Below are positions 37,038 through 48,241 of a DNA stretch of 64,000 bases, in pieces. The first letter of the stretch is position 1. Each line of letters starts with the position of its first letter. Both the position numbers and the translations under genes were made by a program. Source of the DNA: Cenococcum geophilum 1.58 (Eukaryota > Ascomycota > Dothideomycetes > Gloniales > Gloniaceae); NCBI GenBank assembly GCA_001692895.1, contig KV748181.1, forward strand, positions 992,001-1,056,000, read 5' to 3'. The notes beneath the pieces were generated by a model. That model did no database searches. It had not been told where the DNA came from and saw nothing but the letters and a program-made list of their open reading frames with translations.

Positions 37038-37174
37038 TCCCTTGCACCGATAATTATGTGTTCAGAGCTGTGGCCCATGCGCAAGCCAGGAACAACTTGA
37101 AGCCGTGAACTCTTGTCGATTTTGGTGTTGCTGTGCACGGGCCACAACTCCGAACACACTATCGGTGCAAGGGA
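37038..37174. mobile_element. MITE-2, intact copy (137 bp)
   Basis: Inverted repeats of about 45 bp start TCCCTTGCACCGATA at both ends. Flanked by TA (37036-37037 and 37175-37176). Full of CA and CG dinucleotides, so not RIPped, unlike its relative at 33141-33276. It ends 63 bp before the HET gene start codon and must be part of that gene's promoter or 5' UTR. Confidence 0.9.
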
Positions 37175-37237
37175 TACGTCCTCAACTGCTTAAGCATCTT
37201 TACGAATATATTCCTGGATACCGAGGAATCGACTCCA

Positions 37238-39273
37238 ATGCCACCACCCGAATCTCTTTGTCGTGAGCTGGACGAGATCCATAAAAAGTCTCAACCTCAC
37301 AGCATCTCATTTCTCTTGTGTGATGTCCAGCATTCAGCGCAGTCAGACTGCATGTTGTGCTGTATTGTCTATGACTCCATAATGGCGCACATAGACAAGA
37401 TTAAGGGCTCTTGGTCTCCTGAAGGTGTTGAGATTCTAGTACAGATAGGCGCCCCTGGATTAAGGGTTGGATTGACCGCGGAAAAGCCGCTGCGGTACGG
37501 GCCATCCTTTTACTTATTTACTTCTCAGGGTGAGTCTGCACAGGTTTTCTGATGGCCTGTAAATCTAACATGATTTTACTGCTGTATATTTCTGTTCTTT
37601 GAGCGCTAATTCATATATTATATGTTATAGAAGATACGCAAAAACCGCACTCCATCCCTGTGAGTAGAATAATTTCAGGAAACACAGGCTCCGACATGAG
37701 TTTTGAACGAGCAATCGAGTGGCTAAAAATATGTTGTAATAACCACGGCTCTCTCTGTGGCGGGCTTAAAAATGACCGTCAACTTCCAAATCGTGTTCTT
37801 GACCTTGGGTTACCTGGAAGAAGCAGTGATGTGTTCGTTTACGAAACATCCAATGAAATAGGCTGTTATGCATGCCTTTCTCATTGCTGGGGAAAATCAC
37901 GACCACTAAAGACCACTTCGGAAACCTTGGTGCAGCATAAGCAAGGCATTCTGTGGGATATCATTCCCAAAACATTCCAAGACGCTATCACGTTCTCACG
38001 TCGTATGGGCATTCGCTATCTTTGGATTGACTGCTTGTGCATTATACAAGATGATGAGGAAGACTGGAGGAAAGAGTCAGCACTCATGGCTGATATATAT
38101 CAAAACGCAGTAGTTACAATCGCAGCTTCTGCAGCTGCTGGATCCAGCGATGGTTTATTTCGTCAAACTGACAAAGAGTATTTACCCCGAAAACTTGTAT
38201 GCTTGCGTGATAGAGCAGATCATGAAGGAATCTACGTTCGGACACCTCTGCAACAGAGGAAAAGTGACCTCCCACTGCTCCTCCGCGGCTGGGTTTTTCA
38301 GGAACGGCTCCTTAGCACTCGTGTGCTGCATTTCACGCAATCAGAATTGATGTGGGAATGTATGGAGAATACCACTTGTGAATGCACCGGTGGGACTGAC
38401 TCCGATTGGTTCCGTTCAATCAAATTTCATATGTACCACAGAGCTCTTTTAGAGAACCTTCCATCTCGTCACATAGCCAATATTTGGCGTGAGATAGTCC
38501 AAGACTATACTCAAATGAATCTTACTTATGAAAGGGATATATACCCGGCTATATCTGGAGTCGCGAAGATTATGTCAAGTATTGTCAAGTCAAGGTATAT
38601 AGCCGGACTCTGGCAGTCTAATCTCATCGAGGATCTGTTATGGTCAACGTCTCGCCCTGAAAGAGTACATCGACCTGATACTTGGCGCGCACCGACGTTC
38701 TCCTGGGCATCCGTTACTAGTAGTGGCAGAGGCATACAATACCGGCTTATGGGCCCTATGACCAAGATGCTTGGATTGGTTTCTGAACTAGAGAACCTGA
38801 ACAAAGAAAGAGTCTACGCTAAATTTATAAGAGGAGATTGTACTTTGGTCGGACATGATCATACGGGAGAGCTGCTGGCTGGCTACATTGTATTGGAAGG
38901 TCCACTCATACGAGGAGTTGTAAAGGAGACTAGGGACTTATATGACCCATACGACATATATGTCCCTGGACAATCGAAGTTATACTACTGGGATCCATGT
39001 AACTGTGTCTTTCCAGACTACAACTGGAGTACTGAAGGCGACAGCCAAGTGAAGCCAGGCTCAACAGTTTATTGTCTGAAACTGTTATCAATCAAGGCTC
39101 ATTCTTGGCAACGTCAATATCTCATGTGTCTAATATTAAGACGTGTCAATGACGTTGATAAGTCTTACGAGCGTATTGGTCTACTGCAGTACAGGGAAGG
39201 CTTAGAACCTGATATAGAAACTTGGTTTGAAACAGCGGACGTGGAAGATAATGCTGTTGTTAAGATTATTTAG
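37238..39273 (+). CDS. HET-domain protein (heterokaryon incompatibility), two exons
   Basis: Exons 37238-37529 and 37631-39273 joined by a 101-bp GT-AG intron give 644 aa without stops. The join makes Q-E-D-T-Q. ATG 37238 is the first in-frame ATG outside the MITE. HET domain (PF06985) at about residues 176-278: YACLSHCWGKS, then IPKTFQDAI, LWIDCLCIIQDDEEDW, EMADIYQNA-type (here LMADIYQNA) and TIAASAAAGSSDGLF, all hallmark blocks. The following GWVFQERLLSTRVLHF and LMWEC are also typical of fungal HET proteins. The N-terminal part has a C-x2-C-type stretch (DCMLCC) often seen before HET domains. Such proteins trigger cell death after fusion of unlike strains; the partner here is unknown. The C-terminal 250 residues match no domain I recognise. 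Codon use is normal with no RIP. Confidence 0.93.
37530..37630 (+). other. Intron of the HET gene
   Basis: Begins GTGAGT and ends TTATAG after a pyrimidine/AT-rich stretch. The phase is one base before, two after, and keeps the reading frame between the two long exons. Candidate branch site TGCTGTAT or CGCTAATT near 37601-37611. Confidence 0.85.
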
Positions 39274-39869
39274 GCGGTCACATACAAGAATTAAACTGTT
39301 TCAGCCCCCCTCCAGAAATTCAGCATCGTACGAGCCTGCTGGTTCTCGGATTTAGCAGAGCCAACGCGGAGACATCGCGGGCAGTGAAAAGTTTTCACAT
39401 GGGATGGTAAGATCTAGAAAGCTACTACTAACGATTCCCCCTTACGTCTTTAATAGGCCCTAGGGGGTAGGGGGGGCGTATATAGCAAATAATAGTCTAC
39501 AAAAGACAGTGTATATAGAGGACGGTTAAGATATAGGAAACTACTAATATACAGTAATTAACATAGGGCCTAGCTAGGGCGTAGTAAACCCCGGTGATAT
39601 AACTGGTTTGGATTAGATACGAAAATAAGGCGAAAACCAATCTAGATTTCGAATTAAAGCTTTAAATCAGTTATATAACCGGTTTAACCAATTAGAACTA
39701 GATATAATATATATATTTAGGGGCGATCTAGTGTATAGAAAGGTAGGAAGCTAAAAGGAAGCTATGACGTTGTTAAGAAAATATAGAGAGCCTATAGAGC
39801 CTCCGCAAAGTTAGTAAAAAATACTAGTAGTATTAATTGTTATACATACTATCGCGAGCCTTGGTATAG
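39274..39869. other. 3' flank of the HET gene and return to RIPped DNA
   Basis: The first 130 bp have normal composition and probably hold the 3' UTR. From about 39400 the sequence is RIPped, with a G-rich CCTAGGGGGTAGGGGGGG at 39460-39478. A loose inverted pair around 39602 and 39680 (ACTGGTTT / AACCGGTT) is also seen. No gene is recognised. Confidence 0.45.
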
Positions 39870-40236
39870 TGTTAAGTCTTAATTAATCCTTAATTAGTGT
39901 ATATTTTACCTTAGCGTTACTTTAATTATTATATTTATCTAAGCTCTTAATTACTCCCTTAAATACTTCCTTAGCTACCTTCTCTTTCTCCTCTCCCTAC
40001 TGTTCATTAATATTAGAATTATTACCTTTATTAAAGGCTCCAGCCTCTAGGCGCCTAGACTATAGCTAAAGGCATTTATTTGCTTTAATAATATTAGCTT
40101 TAAGGCGATTATAAGAGTTAGTAATTAGATGCTTTGCGGAACTAAATATACGTTTATATTTAGCGTTTATTAACGGTATAGCTAATATATTAAGGGCGAA
40201 TCCAGCGAGATCTAGTTATAAAAGATAAGGGCTAGA
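39870..40236 (-). pseudogene. hAT-1 transposase, C-terminal dimerisation domain
   Basis: The minus-strand frame near 40060-40200 reads LNILAIPLINAKYKRIFSSA followed by KHLITNSYNRLKANIIKAN. This is the hAT C-terminal dimerisation motif (PF05699: SIPA.SA.CERVFSSAK...R..L). The usual C-E-R has become Y-K-R. The rest of the gene lies on the other side of the solo LTR, at 49523-49987. Confidence 0.82.
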
Positions 40237-40659
40237 TATTATAGACCTTATATTAATAGTAGTGCAACTACTAAGAAGAGACATAAATATGTTAGTTAAG
40301 ATAGTATAGAAGATATTAACAGCGTGGTTTTTATTTTCAATATTGGCTAATCAGATTGATCAATATTGGCACTAATCAATATTGGCGAGTAATGGCGAGT
40401 ATTGGCGATATTTATAATATTTGCAGATCTTCTTGGCACCCCTTTAAAATATTTTAACCTTAATATCGTACGGATAAATTATTAAATATTATAGCTTCTA
40501 AAGTAAACTTATTACTTTTTATACCTATATTAGACTCCCTTAATATAGAGGAGTTATTAAACTGCTAGTAAAAGAAGACTCTTAACCTATAGATACTAGT
40601 TAGTAGGGATTTGCTTCGCAAATCCTATACCTCTATCGTACTGCGGGGGCTGCTTTATA

Positions 40660-41240
40660 GTAGGGGGTAAGCTTTAGGTAGAGCCTTGTGTAGAGCTTTA
40701 GTAGAGCTTCGTGTAGAGGTTCGCGCAGAGCCTTATGCAGAACTACGTGCGGCGTGTAGACGTATAGATATATAGATATCTAGACGTACAGACCTTCGTA
40801 CAGGCGTTTATATAGGTAATTAATTAATAAATTAATTAATTGTAGAGCCGTTTATATAGACGATTATAGAGTCTTCCTGGTATATTAGTACTGCGTGTTA
40901 GTAGAGCTTAGAGTAGAGTGTTGTGTAGAGCTTTGAGCAGAGCCTTGCGTAGAGCTTTTAAGTAGAGCTTAAGTAGAGCTCCGTGTAGAGCCTTAGTAGA
41001 GCTTTAAGTAGAGCTTTAAGCAGAGCTTTAAGCAGAGCTTTAAGCAGAGCTTTAAGTGGAGCTTTAATAGGGATTTAAGTAGAGCCTTGTGCAGAGCTTT
41101 GAGCAGAGCTTTGATAGAGCTTTAAGTAGAGCTTTAATAGAGCTTTAAGTAGAGTTTTAATAGAGCTTCGAGCAGAGCTTCGAGTAGAGCTTTATATAGG
41201 CGTTCGTGCAGCCGTTTGTATAGACATTTGTAGAGACATT
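40660..41240. repeat. 12-bp minisatellite array (AGAGCTTTAAGT family)
   Basis: About 45 degenerate copies. The consensus is AGAGCTTTAAGT with variants such as AGAGCTTCGTGC and AGAGCTCCGTGT, which suggest an unmutated unit of AGAGCTCCGTGC. Followed at 41205-41290 by a related run of roughly 14-bp units (GACATTTGTAGA). Belongs to the outer hAT element. Confidence 0.85.
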
Positions 41241-41339
41241 TGTAGAGACATTCGTATAGACGATTGTATGGGCAATTATATGGACGTTTAATTAATCGAT
41301 CATATCCCTTCGCCTGGTAAAATGTGTCCTACGGTTATT

Positions 41340-43377
41340 GATAAGAGCCGACCAATAGGATCTGTAGTATCAAGGCTCCGTGATCAAATCTGCAAGGCTG
41401 TAGAAGTCATCAATTTCAGTATACAATTGCTATATACACTTAATCTTTGGAGTTAAGTCGCCCGTCCTTCCTACAGAACGGTATACGGCAAACAGAACAG
41501 CCGTATAGAGTTCTTGGAGCTCTACGAGGTCTCTTCCAATCCTTACTATTACGAGGTTTGCGAGTTGTATTTGGTGAGAGATCTAAGAGAGGCTTCCCGC
41601 GTCCTCTATATTATATTTAAGTCTTCTTACCAGCTTTAATATAAGCAGAGCAGAACTTCTGCTTATGCCTCGTAAACAGCCTCATAAGCTTATAATCCTC
41701 TATAGGGTACCATAAAATATTACTTGTAGAGTGTTGCAATGGCCTCTCCCGAGTATACACTCGCTGGCAAGTTAACTGCTTAAAGAGAGCCTGCCAGAGG
41801 TCCTTCTAGAACTGCTTATGCGTATTATAATAAGCATCAGATAAACGGTATAAGGAGAGTAAAAAGTAATTAACGAGTATAATATTAAGTAGGAAGTGCT
41901 ATAGAGGCTTCTAAGTCTTTATATAAAGCCTCTAAGTATTATAATAGGATTGTCTTTGGTCTGTAAGATCTACGCCCAATATATAGTGATTATAGTTGTC
42001 TATAAAGGTAGGAATTGGCAACTCTTTAATAATGGCGTTGCCGAATACCTTACGAGTTTATTTAGTAGAGCTAGCAGTAAGGGTAGGGCGTCTGTGAGTG
42101 GTGGTAATAGATTTCCGACCTATAGTAAATATATAACGTTAGTTAAAAATAGAATTAAGAGGCAAGCCGTATATCTTACTGTTGTTAACTATGCTTATAA
42201 AAAGAACGATTTAGGCGTCCTTTTAAGCAAACTCTATTACCTTTAAGTCCTTTAAGGCTGCTCCGTAGAGTACGCCCTATAGTATTTAGGCTGTATGGTA
42301 GAGCTTAAGGTAAGAGAGTCTCTTATTAATTTGCTTAGTGGGTACCTTTCTTTTAGTGCCTTTACCGTTAATTAAGATATCGCCTTTAGCGTTACCTAAT
42401 TCCTTACGCTTAGTTTTAGTGGTTTAAATAGTACTTATATCTCTAATTCCTAATTAGCGAAGCCTAGTAAGAAGCCTAATACTTATAAATAGATTATTAA
42501 GCTAAACTATATGCCTCCCTAGAGGATAGAGAGGCTTATATATATCTGTATTACGCTAAATAAGTAGATTAAGTACAACTGCCTACGTTTTTAAAAAGCC
42601 TTCCTTCTTAGTAAATGTAGTATTAAGATCTACTGGGCCCTTCTTATTGCCTTTAGCGTGCTATAACTAATTAAGGACGTAGCCCTTGTTAGCTAACACC
42701 CAAATCTTAAAGCCTTTGGGCGTTAGTTTTAATGGAATATTAATAACTTTAGATGCGTGTCCTATAAAGCGTTATATCGTCTTATTAACCGTAAGGTAAG
42801 TTCCTAGTGTATAAAGATTGCGACAGCTTAATTAAAGGTATTTAGAAAGGTTAGTAATTCTATTAAATATAGTATAAGGAGTAGGATTTTCCTTTAGCTA
42901 AAGAGCTGTACACCTAAAGTAGCGATTAAGTTGCTAAAATCTTACTAGGCCTATATAGTTTTTAGCTATATAGCCTGCGCCAGCTGGTTCTAAATTCCCC
43001 CAGTAGTCCTTAATAGAAGATTCTATGGTGATGCTTATATGAATTAGCACACTAAGGTAGGCGTACAATTCCTATTAATCTATTGGTTTCTACCTATGTG
43101 TAAACTTAGCGTCTTTCTCTACAGGATAAAGCTCTGTATATTTATTTGTCTACTTTGCAAGCTTATCTATAATCTTATTAGTAAAGAATAGCTTAAATAT
43201 AGCTAAGGGGTCATATAGATTAAGGTTGGGAGGAAGATTTGGGGTGCCATAGTCGTTAAAATTCGCGATATGCAAGGGCTCAAAGCAGGGCAACGGCCAC
43301 GGCTGTAGGGGTGGTTTTTTTGCTTTCCGAGTCGGTGGAACAAAGTCTATATCATTAGAAGTACGATTGGAAGGCAT
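41340..43377 (-). pseudogene. piggyBac transposase (DDE_Tnp_1_7) relic
   Basis: The ATG at 43377 opens 75 intact residues (MPSNRTSNDIDFVPP ... DPLAIFKLFFTNKIIDKLAK). The frame then continues with RIP stops through conserved blocks: ELYPVEKDAKFTHR, GYIAKNYIGLVRF, LTVNKTI, GHASKVINIPLKLTPKGFKI, WVLANKGYVLN and GRHIV*LNNLFISIRLLTRL. The catalytic Asp residues of the family (DE and LDN motifs) appear as Asn near 42785 and 42497. The C-terminal zinc-ribbon-like tail CSVCRIPFCRK lies near 41460-41500. About 660 codons. Clearly inactive. Confidence 0.88.
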
Positions 43378-43669
43378 GGTCGAGTAATGTATATTAATTG
43401 AATCTATGTAGGTAATACGCGTACTTTTGATTCTGGTATTTAGAGTTGCGGAGGATAGGCCGGATAGCCCTCTCGGATAATAGACCTATTAGCTGATAGT
43501 ATCCGGAGACTATCCGGATAGTCTCCGGATAGTCTTAATAAAATCCCCTTAATATACTTATACTTGCGATATAACCCCTAATATTAAATAAATAAAATTT
43601 CTATTAATATAGATTTATAGAGCTTATAAAGCGCTTTAAAATGGTACTACTTTTATCTAAATATCCTAA

Positions 43670-44848
43670 GGATAAGTAATATTATTATTATTCATTGCTT
43701 AACGTCCGATTCGGATCCCTATTAGGCCCACGCGGACTACTCCTTATATATATGTGGGGAGAAAACTCTATTTAAGAAAACCCCGTAATCCATCTCCCTG
43801 CCTTTTGGGACTCGCCTATAAGGCGCCTGTAAGGCGCCTACGAGTTACCTATAGTGCTCTACTACCTTACTTTTTAACCTCCTTAGGAACCACTGCTGCC
43901 GTAACAAGCCTATGGACGCGCTAGTATCGTAAACTTTACTCTACCACTGTAGAGTTATTAGGGGGCGCCCGTTACTTACCCCCCCCGCCCTTTATTACTA
44001 TTTCCCTTACAACCCGGAACTGGTTTAGTATATTTTAGCTAATAAGCCACTAGGTAACCGCCTTAAGGCCTTTTTATATTAAGAGTAGTGTGTTATAGTT
44101 CTCTATGCTAGCTACTAAGAGTATTACTTCTTAGTTAGTGCGTAAGGGGCATAACAGTATTACGTGTTTTAGTGTCTGTCTTAGCCAGCTATATTCGCAT
44201 CTTAGGCTATCTACTAGGACACCCACCCAGTAGAGCCAGTCTTTTAGTCCTATTATTCCTGTTCTTAAGAGTATTGCTATTATATTTTCTGCCTTCGTTA
44301 GGCCTTCTTAGAGCCCTAGAGTGTTTACCCCCTATAGCGTTAACTATACTACGGCTTAGGTTCCTCTTGCCTTAGTCAGCCTCTATACCTTTAACTCCTA
44401 TATACCTCCTCAACGTTGGTCCAGCCAGTATTATATTGCGGTAGATGGTTTCCTAGCGTTCTTTTATGCTCTACTTTAGCTCCTTTCTCTCTCTTACTAT
44501 TATCTTTACTGGCCTCTTACGCGTCTTCTTTTCTCCTCTATATAGGCCTAGGCCCTAAAGCAGCACCATTCTTCTTCTGCTTTCTTTACCTGTTTCTCTA
44601 ATATGTCTTCCCTACTTTAGGGTTGTTAGTTTGTTCTCCTATAGGGCGCCCTAGGGTCCCTCCATAGTTTATTTAGGCGTGTCTTAATATACTTTATAAC
44701 ATTAGAGTTGCGTTTATTTTGCGCCCTTTATATTGCAGCGGCTTTAATATATAGTTGTAGGGGGGGAATATTGGCTTCCTTTTTAAGCAGTGCTGTAGCC
44801 GTTTGCTTATATCCACCTGTTATACTCCGGAGGGATAAGTAATATTAT
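43670..44848 (-). mobile_element. 5'-truncated LINE inserted in the inner hAT
   Basis: A 16-bp direct repeat GGATAAGTAATATTAT (43670-43685 and 44833-44848) flanks 43686-44832. The left end reads, on the minus strand, an AATAATA-type tail, so the LINE is in minus orientation. The minus-strand frame around 44160-44400 gives the end of a LINE polyprotein: NIIAILLRTGIIGLKDWLY, then VDSLRCEYSWLRQTLKHV. This resembles the RNase H/zinc-knuckle tail (PxCxCG...TxxHVL) of fungal LINEs. Confidence 0.75.
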
Positions 44849-44859
44849 ATAGATATAAA

Positions 44860-45070
44860 GCTTATAAGAGCTCTACGGAATAAGGCTTAGGGGGAGCCGC
44901 GTACGGAGCTCTGCACAAAGCTCTATACAAAGCTTTTATATAGAGCCTCCGTAGTAGAGCCGTTATACGCAGAACCGTTATATATAAAGCCGTTATACAG
45001 AGCCTCTATATATAGAGCTTTGTGTAAAGCTTTATATAGAGCTTTATATAGAGCCTTAGTAAATACCTTT
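44860..45070. repeat. 12-bp minisatellite array inside inner hAT
   Basis: About 15 copies of AAAGCTCTATAC / AGAGCCTCTATAT-like units, the same family as 40660-41240. It lies between the LINE insertion and the end of the hAT transposase gene. Confidence 0.7.
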
Positions 45071-45950
45071 AGCCTTCCTACTAAATAAATATCTTCTTTC
45101 TACCCTTTTATTTATACTTTTCTTTATATAAAATACTATAAAATAAAATAAAAATAGGAAAAAAGAGAGGAGACCTAGTAGTTTAGATTTAGTAACTTTT
45201 TTCTACTCCTCATTATCCTCTAGTTCTATAATCCAACCCTCACCCTCTAATACTCCCGCTGCCGCCACTATAGGCTAAGAATTTATATCGTATGACGAAT
45301 ATTAAGCTCCATAATCCCGCTACTTATAATTTCCATAGTACCTACTATAGAACCCTAGGAGACTCCGATATTTAGTAAAGGGGTAAAGGCCCACTAAATG
45401 ACGTAAAGTCGCTATACAAGCCTTGCAAGGCTAGTATTAATTAGCTCTTTACCTTATATAAGTAATATAGATTACTTATAGTTATATTTAGAGACCTATA
45501 GCTTTAAATTAGAATTGCATTTATATATAAGGGCCTCCCTATCCGTACCTACCTCTCTAATATACCCCCTACCTAAGCCTCTATATTAATTCCCAGTAAA
45601 GCTTCTACCCTCTCCTACTTATTCTAAGAGTAGTTAGTTATATAGGTATATTATACAAAGAGGAGAGTTTACTTATAGTATAGTAATATTACTAGAGAAT
45701 CTGTTATATAGCAGGACGGGAAGTATACTAGATAATTATATTTCCCAATTCTTAATAAAGAACGACGTTAGTAGGATTTAAACTTATAATCTATTAAGTT
45801 TAAAGTTAGTATATATTTACCTACGCCACCTATATACCTTTAGTGGTTACCTTTTACCTAAAATTATTTTATTTATATGCCCCCTTTTCCCCCTTTAGTG
45901 TTATATAATATACCCCTTATATACTTTCCCTTATACGACTATAAAAGAAT
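45071..45950. other. Inner hAT 3' region, non-coding
   Basis: AT-rich with pyrimidine-rich stretches. A minus-strand frame at 45180-45440 has only a few stops (PCKACIATLRHLVGLYPF, then a VAAAGVLEGEGWIIELED tail), but no family was recognised. It could be a second, decayed ORF of the transposon or part of another insertion. Confidence 0.35.
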
Positions 45951-45954
45951 ACTT

Positions 45955-48241
45955 AGAATCTTATAAGCTGCCTAGTCCTTTACACACTCCAATACCTTAA
46001 GTATTTATAAAGTAGTTCTTATACAATCCCATAAAATACGGCGTTAAAAACCTAAAATTACTCTCTTTAGCTTATCGCTTATTCTAGGTATTAAGAGAAC
46101 TTTAATTGCAAGCTATAAGAGTCGTGGAAATCTTATATACTAAAGAGGCTAATTCTACTATTAAATAGCTATTATACGGCTATTAAGCAAAATTGGATTC
46201 TTATTAATATAGTTATTAAACTTATCTAGACTCTATAGATAAGTATATTTTAAATAATACTAAAGACGAGCCTTATAGAAGGCAGAGAGATTTTCTTTAG
46301 ACTCTAAAGGCGACTTTTAAGCTTTCTTGGTTATATACGATATAGTTAAACCTAAAAGTATTACTTTCTTACGAAATCTCTCCTAAAGCTTTTATACGCT
46401 AAAGAGCTTCTTTTCTCCTTTAACGGTAATATAATTATTCTAATCTTTTAAGAAAGCCGTATAACACTTTAGGTTAAGAATTCGTGCCGCTAGATTATAG
46501 GAAGAATTATCTAGCTTCTTAGCGTACTTTATAAGCTTTTCCTTAGCACGTTAAAGTTAAGGAGTTATAAACTTATCCTTAGCCTTAGTAGCTATTACCT
46601 ATAGGAAATAATTAGCTAAAGAAATATTAAGAGTATTATATAATTTACTAATGCGGTCTATATTATATCCTTAAGGATATTAACTAATTTTAGAACCGTC
46701 TCTAGTATTATATAATCTCCTTAAAGAAATAGAGTTACTTTATAGAAAGATTAAAGGAAATCATAAATCGTATAAAGATGTATCCATTTACTTATTAAGA
46801 GGATATTATCTTTTAAGTTATTTTTATAGTGCTCTATATAGAGTTAAAGCCTAGCCTTTACCTTATTCTCTAAAGCTATATATAGTATAAGACACCAGCT
46901 ATTCTATCTTATATAATTATCTAAAAAAACTATTTTACTAGCATGTTTAATAAACTATATTATACGGTTAGCTAAGCTATGGATATAAATAATATAGTTA
47001 TAAAGCTTTCCCATCGGCCCCATAATATTTTAAATATTTTTACCTCTTTTACGCTTTTCGTCTAATGCTAGCTCTAATTCTTTATCCTTCTTTTTCTTTC
47101 TTTTAACTAGCGGTAGTGCTTATTATACGACTTTTTCTTCTTCTTCCTCTTTTTCTTTATCCTGTTCCTTATTCTCTTTATTATATAAGTTTATAAACTT
47201 CTTATCCTTTTTTAAACTAAATAGAAAGGCCTAAATAATAAGATTAATAATATGCCCCTAACAGCGAATTCTTTAATATATTGCGATCTAGTTAATTTTA
47301 TACTTAAGGCTAAGCTATTAGCTAATTGTATAATAGAGAACATTGTTTAATCCAGCATTATCGCTAATAAGAGCTCCAATCTTTATTTTAATGCTATACT
47401 TAATAAAAACCGGACGAAGCGCCTCCTATTAATTTATATTACTCTAGCTAGATACCATATAAAGGGCAATTAAGGGGTTCCGGTATTTATCCTGGATATT
47501 AATAAAGCTAGCACAGATTCTGAGAAGAAGGGAATAACTTAGAGAGGTCTAGATATCCACGGCAAGGTAAATATTTGTTTTTGTAGATTAAAGTACTTTT
47601 TATATAATATCTTAACTCTTAGTAAAGTATTTAAGAACCTAGGCTATAATTATTAAATAGTGTATAGGGATAATTAAGGGTGCTTCTTAATTTAATGCTT
47701 TTACGAAAGTATAAAACTCTAGTCATTCCATATATAAGAAGGGAAGCCGTTGTATAATAATCAGATCTAGAAGTGCTTGCTTTATAGTATTTTAATATAC
47801 TATACGCTTTAGAACCTTACCCTTAAGACCTTAAACTTCTCCTTTTACTAAAAGCTTTTAATATAGTTCTAAAAGAGATCTTTCCCCCTAATCTTTTACT
47901 GTCGCACACTCCTAATTCTCTACTAAATTCTATTTAATATTATATTTTTTAAAATAGCCTTATAATTTAACGGTTAAGGAATAGTATCCTTTTAGGTCTT
48001 AAGGAGGACAGTATTTATAAAAGTAGCGTTTATTTATATAAGCCTTTTCTTCCTTTATTACCATATGAGTATATTTATAAATTAAGGAGACTTATCTTAA
48101 GATCTATATCGTATAAGTAGTTAAAATTAAACCAGTATTAGCTTTAGTCTTAACGCCGCTTAAAAGGGCAGAAAGTGTGTCGACTTTAGAGGAATTATTA
48201 TTATTAAAGTTTTCGGGGTGAATTTTACTAGTACTAGCCAT
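45955..48241 (-). pseudogene. hAT transposase of the inner element
   Basis: The ATG at 48241 opens MASTSKIHPENFNNNNSSKV followed by about 40 clean residues. A finger-like KRYFYKYCPP (BED-type, Cys/His partly lost) follows near 48010. The core reads LISDNAGLNN at 47343-47375 and RC*GHIINLII*AFLF at 47245-47295, equivalent to the DNASNND and RCxGHxxNLxxxAFLF motifs. Then come GPMGKLYNYI and *NSWCLILYIALENKVKARL. The dimerisation domain near 46000-46110 reads SDKLKRVILGF*RRILW, with the usual E-R changed to K-R. About 760 codons with numerous RIP stops. Confidence 0.88.

Noticed and set aside
36875-37159. 94-codon minus-strand frame
   Set aside because: Overlaps MITE-2 and the inverted-repeat unit and has no recognised domain.
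41950-42246. 98-codon plus-strand frame
   Set aside because: Antisense to the piggyBac transposase, whose conserved blocks lie on the minus strand.
44172-44601. Two hydrophobic plus-strand frames (67 and 61 codons)
   Set aside because: Antisense to the LINE polyprotein end; the leucine-rich look comes from pyrimidine-rich complement sequence.
46040-46330. Plus-strand reading resembling a coiled-coil protein
   Set aside because: The minus-strand reading gives the hAT dimerisation region in continuity with the rest of the transposase, so the plus reading is a shadow.
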